Shown here piece after piece: positions 5,851 to 10,783 of a DNA stretch of 10,783 nt. Under the pieces are notes generated by a model, which saw only the letters and a program-made list of their open reading frames with translations, was not told where the DNA came from and made no database searches. How positions within the stretch are numbered: position 1 is the first letter of the stretch; each line of letters starts with the position of its first letter. Origin of the DNA: Candidatus Bathyarchaeota archaeon (GTDB lineage: Archaea; Thermoproteota; Bathyarchaeia; Bathyarchaeales; Bathyarchaeaceae); assembly GCA_020350305.1 (NCBI GenBank), contig CP070709.1, forward strand, positions 793,913-804,695, in the 5' to 3' direction. The position numbers and the translations under genes are program-made.

Positions 5851-5860
5851 GTGATATAAC
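5851..5860 (-). promoter_or_regulatory. candidate TATA box of the membrane-protein gene
   Basis: GTTATATCAC on the minus strand would place transcription start near 5829, leaving a leader of about 40 bases. The box at 5871-5880, which also reads as ATATTTAAAG on this strand, is an alternative. Confidence 0.35.
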
Positions 5861-5870
5861 AGCAACATAA

Positions 5871-5880
5871 CTTTAAATAT
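5871..5880 (+). promoter_or_regulatory. TATA box before the desulforedoxin-like gene
   Basis: CTTTAAATAT is centred about 29 bases before GTG 5905, consistent with a leaderless or nearly leaderless transcript. No ribosome site is seen before either possible start of that gene. Confidence 0.45.
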
Positions 5881-5904
5881 CCAATACTTCGAAAGAGATT
5901 TTTT

Positions 5905-6057
5905 GTGATTGAATGCCCAAAAAAAGAAAAAACAAAGATGAAGAAATCTGAAAAAAACTGCGTATATGTCTGTGATGTCTGTGGTTGCGAGGTAGTGTGT
6001 ACAACACCTGGTAGAGGTCACCTCATCTGCTGCGATGAAATAATGTATTGCTGCTAG
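5905..6057 (+). CDS. desulforedoxin-like small Cys-rich protein (50 residues)
   Basis: From GTG 5905 the product has 50 residues; ATG 5938 would give 39. After a lysine-rich start it reads CVYVCDVCGCEVV, then PGRGHLICCDEIMYCC. The C-x2-C-G, a Gly-x-Gly turn, L-x-C-C and a nearby Met match the Fe(Cys)4 site of desulforedoxin and of the N-terminal domain of desulfoferrodoxin (compare C-x2-CG ... LxCCGexM). Four further cysteines, including a C-terminal CC, are unusual and could bind another metal or carry sulfane sulfur. The position, 66 bases before a DsrE gene in the same direction, suggests a redox or sulfur-carrier role in the sulfur module; that is inference. No catalytic superoxide reductase domain follows. 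Confidence 0.6.
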   Translation: MIECPKKEKTKMKKSEKNCVYVCDVCGCEVVCTTPGRGHLICCDEIMYCC

Positions 6058-6090
6058 TGCGAGCTCGATGAATATCTAAGTGAGTTGCGC

Positions 6091-6112
6091 TGCGCGCGTG
6101 TATACGTGTGTG
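6091..6112. repeat. 22-base strictly alternating pyrimidine-purine tract in the DsrE leader
   Basis: The stretch runs TGCGCGCGTG, TATACGTGTG, TG without a break in alternation. It ends at the ribosome site GAGGTGA (6112-6118). Alternating runs of this length favour left-handed DNA under negative supercoiling. The TATAC inside could also serve as a promoter element. Confidence 0.6.
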
Positions 6113-6123
6113 AGGTGAAAAGA

Positions 6124-6486
6124 GTGAAAGATGAGAAATTTATCTTGTATGTGCAGACTAGCGACAACCCGGAGAGACAATATTCGCCTTTAGTTCTGGC
6201 TCAAACCGCGAAAGCCATGGGTTTGAACCCCAGAGTATACTACTTGGGTTCGGCGCTGAGGATTTTGCTTCCTGGAGCAGCTGAAAAAATTAAGCTAGGG
6301 ACATTCCCGAGCGTTGCGGAAATGCTCCAAAAAACACTACAAATGGGAATCGAGATCGATGTTTGCGAAGCATCAAAACAAATGCTAGGATGGGAAAAAG
6401 TGAATTTGATTCCTGGCGTGAAGATCGTAGGTGCGGCCACACTGAACGATCTGGCTCTCGATGCTTCTGCAACGATGTGGTTCTAG
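6124..6486 (+). CDS. DsrE/DsrF-family sulfur-carrier-like protein
   Basis: GTG 6124 follows GAGGTGA (6112-6118) with five bases of spacing and gives 120 residues; the longer frame from TTG 6085 would include an odd Cys/Arg/Val-rich tail encoded by an alternating tract. The protein has the alpha/beta layout of DsrE proteins: MKDEKFILYVQTSD, a helix with PLVLAQTAKAMG, VYYLGSALRIL, and VCEASKQMLGW, where Cys81 is in the position of the conserved cysteine that carries persulfide in this family. A single cysteine is present. DsrE-like proteins pass sulfur between enzymes such as rhodaneses, TusA and persulfide-oxidising systems. The following gene encodes a rhodanese-containing fusion, which supports that role. 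Confidence 0.85.
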   Translation: MKDEKFILYVQTSDNPERQYSPLVLAQTAKAMGLNPRVYYLGSALRILLPGAAEKIKLGTFPSVAEMLQKTLQMGIEIDVCEASKQMLGWEKVNLIPGVKIVGAATLNDLALDASATMWF

Positions 6487-6503
6487 AAAAAATCAATATC
6501 TGA

Positions 6504-6515
6504 TGCGCGCGCGCA
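6504..6515. repeat. TGCGCGCGCGCA palindromic alternating tract
   Basis: A perfect 12-base palindrome of alternating pyrimidine and purine lies 18 bases after the DsrE stop codon. It marks the exact point at which a minus-strand glyoxalase-like remnant loses its family similarity. Confidence 0.6.
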
Positions 6516-6592
6516 AGCCCCATAACATCTCGATAGAAGCGAGAGCACTCATCAAACTTGGCAACCAATAACCTCACATAGTCTAGGCGCAT
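6515..6592 (-). pseudogene. N-terminal remnant of a VOC/glyoxalase-family protein
   Basis: A minus-strand ATG at 6592 opens 26 codons reading MRLDYVRLLVAKFD, then ECSRFYRDVMGL, a close match to the first beta-strand and helix of glyoxalase/bleomycin-resistance (VOC) proteins. After Leu26 the frame runs into the GCGCGCGC tract and then the antisense of the DsrE gene, where the similarity ends; a whole VOC domain would need about 90 more residues. It therefore looks like the stump of a gene removed by deletion or rearrangement. TGCATGCA (6596-6603) lies three bases before its ATG, much as in the membrane-protein gene. Confidence 0.6.
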
Positions 6593-6679
6593 TGATGCAT
6601 GCAGCTGTAGTATCCAACAGATTGTTGGAAGGAAATCTTTTATTCCACGGGATAGTGACAATGCCAAGAGGTATCTGGT

Positions 6680-8047
6680 ATGATTCTTGAAAAGGTTAAG
6701 GCAGAAGGTATAGCTCACATTTCATATTTTGTCGGTTCTGAAAATGAAGCTGTAGTCATAGATCCGCGACGTGACTGTCGAGTTTACATGGACATTGCTC
6801 AGCGAGAAGAAATGAAAATCAGATATATCATTGAAACTCATCGCAATGAGGATTATGTTATCGGTTCTCTGGAGTTGGCGCGTTTTGTTGGGGCAAAAGT
6901 CTACCATGGCTCTGGTTTGGCCTTTGAATATGGAGAAACGCTGAAAGACGGCCAGGAGCTTGGCTTTGGAAAAATGAAGATTACTGCCATTCACACGCCA
7001 GGGCACACAGATGAAAGCACATCTTACGCCCTGACTGATCTCAACGCAGGGGGTGAACCAATGACAGTTTTTACAGGGGATACCCTCTTTGTAGGCGATG
7101 TCGGACGTACCGATCTCTACGGACCCAAGGAAGCCCCTCGGATGGCAGAGAATCTTTACAACAGCATTTTCGATAAGCTCCTCCCCTTGGGAGATGCAGT
7201 TATGATTCACCCTGCTCATGGTGCGGGATCAGTCTGCGGTGGAGCTATCAGCCAAAGAGAAGAAAGCACATTAGGTTTAGAGAGAATTCTAAATCCTATC
7301 TTGCAAAGAAACAAGGAAGAGTTCATCAAGTTCAAGGTATCTGAACATCTTGAAAGGCCTCCATACTTTCGCAAGATGGAGCAATACAACCTGAATGGCC
7401 CGCCACTCTTAGGGCATATTCCGAATCCTGACCCACTTTCGCCAGAGGAACTCCAAGAACAGATGAAGTTTGGAGCAGTGGTTGTGGACACTCGTACACC
7501 TCCGGCTTTTGGCGGAGCCCACATCGGAGGTTCATATAGCATACGGTTGAACAGACTTCCAATGTATGCGGGGTGGGTGTTGCCTTATGACAAGCCGATC
7601 ATATTGGTGTTAGAAGACAGCGGATATCTAGAGATGGCGGTTCGTTTCCTCATTAGATTAGGGTATGATCAGATAGTTGGCTATCTGCGTGATGGGATAG
7701 ATGCTTGGTATAAAGAAGCCTTGCCGACGGAGCTGTTGGGCCTCCTTACAGTGCAGGAGCTGAAAAAACGACTAGAAAGAGGCGACAATTTGGTCGTGCT
7801 TGACGTGAGGGAGAAGAAAAAATGGAACGAAGGACACATCAAAGGAGCCCGCTACGTTTACGCTGGTCACGTTGAACGACATCTAGACAGTATACCTGCA
7901 GATTGCCCAATTGTTGTAGTCTGCAACACAGGGAACCACGCCAGCCTTGTAGCAAGCATTCTGCGCCGAGAAGGATATAGAGAAGTATATAACTTGTTGG
8001 GGGGTATGGCTGCTTGGCAAGACGCCGAATACAAGTTAGTCAAATAG
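6680..8047 (+). CDS. metallo-beta-lactamase fold / double rhodanese fusion (persulfide dioxygenase-like)
   Basis: The protein has 455 residues. Residues 1-200 form a metallo-beta-lactamase domain resembling persulfide dioxygenase (ETHE1). The usual THxHADH is replaced by THRNEDY (His54, Asn56, Asp58, Tyr59), with HTPGHT (His109), FTGD (Asp134) and HPAH (His180). In ETHE1 the single iron is held by the first His of the motif and the later His and Asp, and all three equivalents are present, so a mononuclear iron site is still possible. Residues about 250-350 are a rhodanese domain without its cysteine (ILVLEDSGYLE at the loop); residues about 353-455 are a rhodanese with an active-type loop CNTGNHA (Cys415). 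The predicted role is oxidation of glutathione-like or protein persulfide to sulfite, with sulfur transfer by the last domain. AGAGGTAT precedes ATG 6680. An AT-rich box (about 6635-6642) may be its promoter. Confidence 0.88.
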   Translation: MILEKVKAEGIAHISYFVGSENEAVVIDPRRDCRVYMDIAQREEMKIRYIIETHRNEDYVIGSLELARFVGAKVYHGSGLAFEYGETLKDGQELGFGKMKITAIHTPGHTDESTSYALTDLNAGGEPMTVFTGDTLFVGDVGRTDLYGPKEAPRMAENLYNSIFDKLLPLGDAVMIHPAHGAGSVCGGAISQREESTLGLERILNPILQRNKEEFIKFKVSEHLERPPYFRKMEQYNLNGPPLLGHIPNPDPLSPEELQEQMKFGAVVVDTRTPPAFGGAHIGGSYSIRLNRLPMYAGWVLPYDKPIILVLEDSGYLEMAVRFLIRLGYDQIVGYLRDGIDAWYKEALPTELLGLLTVQELKKRLERGDNLVVLDVREKKKWNEGHIKGARYVYAGHVERHLDSIPADCPIVVVCNTGNHASLVASILRREGYREVYNLLGGMAAWQDAEYKLVK

Positions 8048-8154
8048 TTCGTCCAAAGAACATCCCCTTCAGCCAATCAAAGCATCGATACACTCAGAGC
8101 CCGATTTCCTGCAGAGAAAACACTTATCTGCACTCAGAATCTCAAGTATAAAAC

Positions 8155-8616
8155 ATGTTTCCATTAGGTATCGTTCCATACGTAGTAGGCGGTATACTCA
8201 TAGGCGTCGGAGTCGGTTGCATATATGTCACAACGGGACTCCACGCAACGCAAAGTAGTTTCTTCAGTACAACACTTTCTTTCTTCTCAAAGAGACCACA
8301 TTTTCAACAGAAACAGTATCTCAATTCGAGAGGCTGGCGACTTACATTCGCAGTGGGGGTGATCTTGGGAGCTTTCATTTACGCGATTATTTTGTCTCCC
8401 GAAGGCTTCTTCACGACTTCAGTACAATGGTGGCGACTTGCATTGGGCGGTTTCCTTGTAGGCTTTGGCACCCGGCTTTCAAAAGGATGTACTTCCGGAC
8501 ATGGCATAAGTGGATTGGGTTCGCTCTCTACAACTTCTTTGTATGCGGTCATAACGTTTCTGAGTGTGGGAATACTGACAGCGATGATTGTTCAAGCTCT
8601 GGGGGTGATTCCGTAA
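8155..8616 (+). CDS. YeeE/YedE-family (TsuA-like) transporter, first half
   Basis: This 153-residue membrane protein has about four membrane segments (around 5-27, 63-81, 93-110 and 127-148). It carries Cys22 in VGVGCIYVTTG and the family signature GTRLSKGCTSGHG with Cys112. YeeE/YedE proteins include TsuA, the thiosulfate importer, in which conserved cysteines line the substrate path. In many bacteria the protein is a single chain with two related halves; here the halves are separate genes two bases apart. No ribosome site precedes ATG 8155; ACTTATCTG (8122-8130) lies about 29 bases upstream and could give a leaderless transcript. Its position after the persulfide enzyme supports import of thiosulfate or another sulfur compound. 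Confidence 0.85.
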   Translation: MFPLGIVPYVVGGILIGVGVGCIYVTTGLHATQSSFFSTTLSFFSKRPHFQQKQYLNSRGWRLTFAVGVILGAFIYAIILSPEGFFTTSVQWWRLALGGFLVGFGTRLSKGCTSGHGISGLGSLSTTSLYAVITFLSVGILTAMIVQALGVIP

Positions 8617-8618
8617 GA

Positions 8619-9017
8619 ATGAGGCATCTCTTTGTGTTCATCGGAGGTCTGCTGTTCGGTTTTGGATTAGCATTCGGTGGCATGGCAAAACAAGAAATAG
8701 TTCTAAGCTTTCTGCAACTCAAAGATCTGGGCTTGCTTATACTGCTCGGCGCATCTGCCTTCCTGACAGCGATTACCATTAACCTTGTGCCAAAGATCAT
8801 GAATAGACCATTCCTTGGAGGAGAATTCAAGAAAAGGAAGCGTACGCTGAGCAAGAGAACAATCATAGGCGCAATAATTTTCGGTGTAGGCTGGGGCATC
8901 TCCGGTCAGTGCCCAGGATCAGCTTGGGCAAGCTTAGGAGTAGGCAACATCCCTGTTCTAATCGGAATCGCTTCGATGTTCATAGGCGCCTACATGATGG
9001 GAAGGTTCTTCACTTAG
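8619..9017 (+). CDS. YeeE/YedE-family (TsuA-like) transporter, second half
   Basis: From ATG 8619 this is a 132-residue protein with about four membrane segments (around 3-22, 38-57, 82-100 and 111-128). It contains FGLAFGGMA near the N-terminus and GWGISGQCPGSAWAS with Cys98, the usual second-half signature. GGGTGAT (8603-8609), within the end of the first-half gene, is a plausible ribosome site and indicates coupled translation. Both halves should assemble into one channel; neither alone has the full set of cysteines. A longer open frame extends upstream to 8427, but it merely overlaps the first gene in another frame. Confidence 0.85.
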   Translation: MRHLFVFIGGLLFGFGLAFGGMAKQEIVLSFLQLKDLGLLILLGASAFLTAITINLVPKIMNRPFLGGEFKKRKRTLSKRTIIGAIIFGVGWGISGQCPGSAWASLGVGNIPVLIGIASMFIGAYMMGRFFT

Positions 9018-9052
9018 CAAGGGAAATTCCACTTTGCGAGATATCCTTGCTA
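9015..9052 (+). terminator. possible hairpin at the end of the transporter pair
   Basis: TAGCAAGG (9015-9022, including the stop codon) and CCTTGCTA (9045-9052) are exact inverted copies with 22 bases between them. No T-run follows, so it could be a processing or stability element rather than a terminator. Confidence 0.3.
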
Positions 9053-9110
9053 GTACTTAGGGAACTCTCTTAGGCTTATGGAAAGGATACCATGAACTGG
9101 AGGCAATTCG

Positions 9111-9173
9111 ATGTCTAGCAGTAGGCATTTGATGATTCTACAACTGAATGATAGTCAAGCGCGCGCGAATTAA
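9111..9173 (+). CDS. possible 20-residue leader peptide
   Basis: ATG 9111 follows GGAGG (9099-9103) with seven bases of spacing and encodes MSSSRHLMILQLNDSQARAN before TAA. Its last codons are supplied by the GCGCGCGCG tract at 9159-9167. There is no homology that I recognise. The gap lies before the exporter gene, so a short regulatory frame is conceivable; chance is equally likely. Confidence 0.2.
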   Translation: MSSSRHLMILQLNDSQARAN

Positions 9174-9220
9174 TAAAAGGGGAACCAAAATATCCAATAT
9201 ATGGATGATGATATATAACA

Positions 9221-10489
9221 TTGAAAACTAGTTTGATCACCCTGATAAAATCGGAAGATTGGTGGGCTTGCTGGTTAGGTATTTCCCTTTTTGCGATCAG
9301 TCTTCTCGGCATCATTGATACAGTGCCTAGGCCAACAATATGGTTCATAAATCCTTTCGACGCCTTATCCATAGATGCGCTACTTTCCTATCTTATGTTG
9401 ATGGTTCTTCTCGCAATCCTTTTTTCAATAGGTATCAGATTTATGGCGGGAAAGCCCTCATCTTATCTTCCCGCATTTGTACTATTTTCGATATTGGGAT
9501 TGGTTGCGCAGGTCATATCGAAACAATATTTTGTAGGTACCTATGGTTTGGAATATGTTCTTTGGGCGTTGGTAATTGGTTTAGTGATTAGTAATACGGT
9601 GGGTCTACCTGCTTTTCTGAAGCCCGCGATACGAACAGAGTTGTATATAAAAACAGGCTTGGTTTTGTTGGGTGCGGAAATATTGTTTTCTCGCATTTTA
9701 AATCTGGGAATTCAAGGATTAATTCTTGCTTGGGGAGTAACACCAATTGTGTTATTCTTGATGTATAGATATGGTACGTCGGTTTTGAGATTGGACAAAA
9801 CGCTTACTATCCTTATAGCTGCTGCAACCTCTGTTTGTGGTGTTTCCGCCGCGATTGCTGTTGCAGCAGCAACCAAAGCCAAGAAGGAACTCTTGACGCT
9901 CACGATATCTATCTCGTTGATATCTACCGTAATACTGTTGGTTGGTCTACCCGCTGTTGTGAAGATGGTGGGGATTGACTATATCGTGGGTGGCGCTTGG
10001 ATCGGAGGAACGGTTGATTCGACAGGTGCTGTGGTTGCTGCGGGTGAATTGCTAAATCAACAAGCAATGGAAGTGGCAACTGTAATAAAACTGATACAAA
10101 ACGTTTTGATTGGAGTAATCGCTTTTTTCGTCGCTTTGTTTTGGGCAACTACTATCGAGCGGCGTTCAAACGATAAACCAAGCCTAGTTGAAGTCTGGTA
10201 CAGGTTTCCGAAGTTCATTATAGCCTTTGCTTTTCTATCATTAATCTCATCTTCTGTAATGATGCCAATAATGGGCGAGGCGTTGTCAGCTAATACTCTA
10301 AAAGTAACTGGTGGCATACGCACATTTCTTTTTGCAATCGCTTTTTTGAGCATAGGACTGGAATCAGATTTTAAGATTTTGAAAAAGCAAATTTTAGGCG
10401 GTAAACCAGTACGCTTGTATATTGCAGGGCAATCACTAAATATCATTCTAACTTTGATCTTTGCATGGTTATTGTTTGGCCTATTATGA
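9221..10489 (+). CDS. YeiH-family putative sulfate/anion exporter
   Basis: The 422-residue protein has about ten to eleven hydrophobic segments. Family blocks (PF03601) are visible: NTVGLPAFLKPAIRTELYIK, TGLVLLGAEILFSRIL, a SVCGVSAAIAVAAATKAKKE block at the middle, and WIGGTVDSTGAVVAAGELL, followed by TVIKLIQNVLIG. Typical YeiH proteins are nearer 340 residues; the extra length is mostly an N-terminal region of two to three hydrophobic segments. The family name putative sulfate exporter is by annotation rather than strong biochemistry. In this place, after thiosulfate uptake and persulfide oxidation genes, export of sulfite or sulfate is a sensible reading. The start is TTG 9221, the first possible in the frame; TTG 9233 is an alternative, and neither has a clear ribosome site. 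An AT-rich box (AATATATGG, 9196-9204) lies just upstream. Confidence 0.82.
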   Translation: MKTSLITLIKSEDWWACWLGISLFAISLLGIIDTVPRPTIWFINPFDALSIDALLSYLMLMVLLAILFSIGIRFMAGKPSSYLPAFVLFSILGLVAQVISKQYFVGTYGLEYVLWALVIGLVISNTVGLPAFLKPAIRTELYIKTGLVLLGAEILFSRILNLGIQGLILAWGVTPIVLFLMYRYGTSVLRLDKTLTILIAAATSVCGVSAAIAVAAATKAKKELLTLTISISLISTVILLVGLPAVVKMVGIDYIVGGAWIGGTVDSTGAVVAAGELLNQQAMEVATVIKLIQNVLIGVIAFFVALFWATTIERRSNDKPSLVEVWYRFPKFIIAFAFLSLISSSVMMPIMGEALSANTLKVTGGIRTFLFAIAFLSIGLESDFKILKKQILGGKPVRLYIAGQSLNIILTLIFAWLLFGLL

Positions 10490-10503
10490 ATGCTGAAACG
10501 CAT

Positions 10504-10512
10504 CGCATGCAT
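10504..10512. repeat. CGCATGCAT alternating tract after the exporter gene
   Basis: A copy of the GCATGCA-type alternating motif lies 15 bases after the YeiH stop codon, in the gap between convergent genes. It continues the pattern of such tracts at gene borders in this window. Confidence 0.5.
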
Positions 10513-10595
10513 TGCATCATTGCTTCGGCCTTCAATAACGACAAAAGATGTTTCAACTATAATGCTAAAATTCGAATGGTGACCTCGCGCACACA

Positions 10596-10772
10596 CTAAA
10601 TATCTCTTATTGCGGCTTTAACCTTAGCAGCCATCTCTGGGGAGATCTCAGTCTAACCATGGACAGTTTTGGCGTGTTCTGCAACTTTCTTCATGAGTTC
10701 CTCTTCGGTTTCGGCGCGAATTACATGATCGCAATCGACTCCAACATCTCTACAACGTAGAATCTTTGCCAT
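10596..10772 (-). pseudogene. DUF1059 small protein gene interrupted by an in-frame TAG
   Basis: A minus-strand ATG at 10772, preceded by GAGGTGA (part of 10777-10783), opens a frame matching DUF1059, a family of roughly 55-60 residues often labelled small metal-binding protein. It reads MAKILRCRDVGVDCDHVIRA, then ETEEELMKKVAEHAKTVHG, an amber codon at position 40 (10653-10655), then TEISPEMAAKVKAAIRDI and a final TAG. Similarity and frame continue straight across the amber, and the total of 58 positions matches the family length, so one codon has changed to TAG. It may be a nonsense mutation, an assembly error or a readthrough site. TAG ends about half of the other genes here, which argues against general pyrrolysine decoding. 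The family's function is not established. Confidence 0.75.
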
Positions 10773-10783
10773 ACCTTCACCTC

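Noticed and set aside
8091..8138. CACTCAGA direct repeat 40 bases apart before the transporter genes
   Set aside because: Two copies of an eight-base word are too little to call an operator, although the spacing is near four helical turns.
10057..10596. Minus-strand 179-codon frame over the end of the exporter gene
   Set aside because: It is antisense to conserved YeiH segments and shows no domain.

Overview
The window looks like a chromosomal segment from an uncultured archaeon; Bathyarchaeia or a related lineage is my guess from protein flavour, not a proof. Archaeal signs are A/T-rich TATA boxes about 25 bases before starts, several apparently leaderless starts, strong GGAGGTGA-type ribosome sites on internal genes, a TFS-like transcription factor, an Lrp-type regulator and an F420-type oxidoreductase. 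No tRNA, rRNA, CRISPR array or insertion sequence was seen.

Layout. Bases 1-1018 hold a C45-type amide hydrolase cut by the left edge. An Lrp/AsnC regulator lies on the minus strand (1249-1683). Back to back with it, a plus-strand cluster (about 1787-3505) packs very small genes: an acidic 23-residue peptide, lysine-rich peptides, a protein with the eight-cysteine spacing of a cross-brace zinc domain but no normal start codon, a 42-residue zinc ribbon, a TFS-like two-ribbon protein and an unrecognised 124-residue protein. Most of these are too short for routine gene calling but carry clear ribosome sites. After a 500-base gap comes an F420-type oxidoreductase whose TATA box sits inside a perfect 18-bp palindrome, then a minus-strand membrane protein.

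The right half (5905-10489) is a sulfur module on the plus strand: a 50-residue desulforedoxin-like protein, a DsrE-family protein, a metallo-beta-lactamase/double-rhodanese fusion, a two-gene YeeE/YedE (TsuA-like) transporter and a YeiH-type putative sulfate exporter. Read together they suggest uptake of thiosulfate or sulfane sulfur, handling of protein persulfide, oxidation to sulfite, and export of the oxidised product. The gaps of 66 to 203 bases suggest several promoters rather than one tight operon. The right edge holds a DUF1059 gene interrupted by an in-frame amber codon.

Running through the gaps are short strictly alternating purine-pyrimidine tracts of two kinds, (GC)n cores and TGCATGCA cores. 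They border genes, start codons and a truncated glyoxalase-family remnant (6515-6592). This punctuation, the microprotein/zinc-ribbon cluster and the amber-interrupted DUF1059 gene are the most unusual things here.
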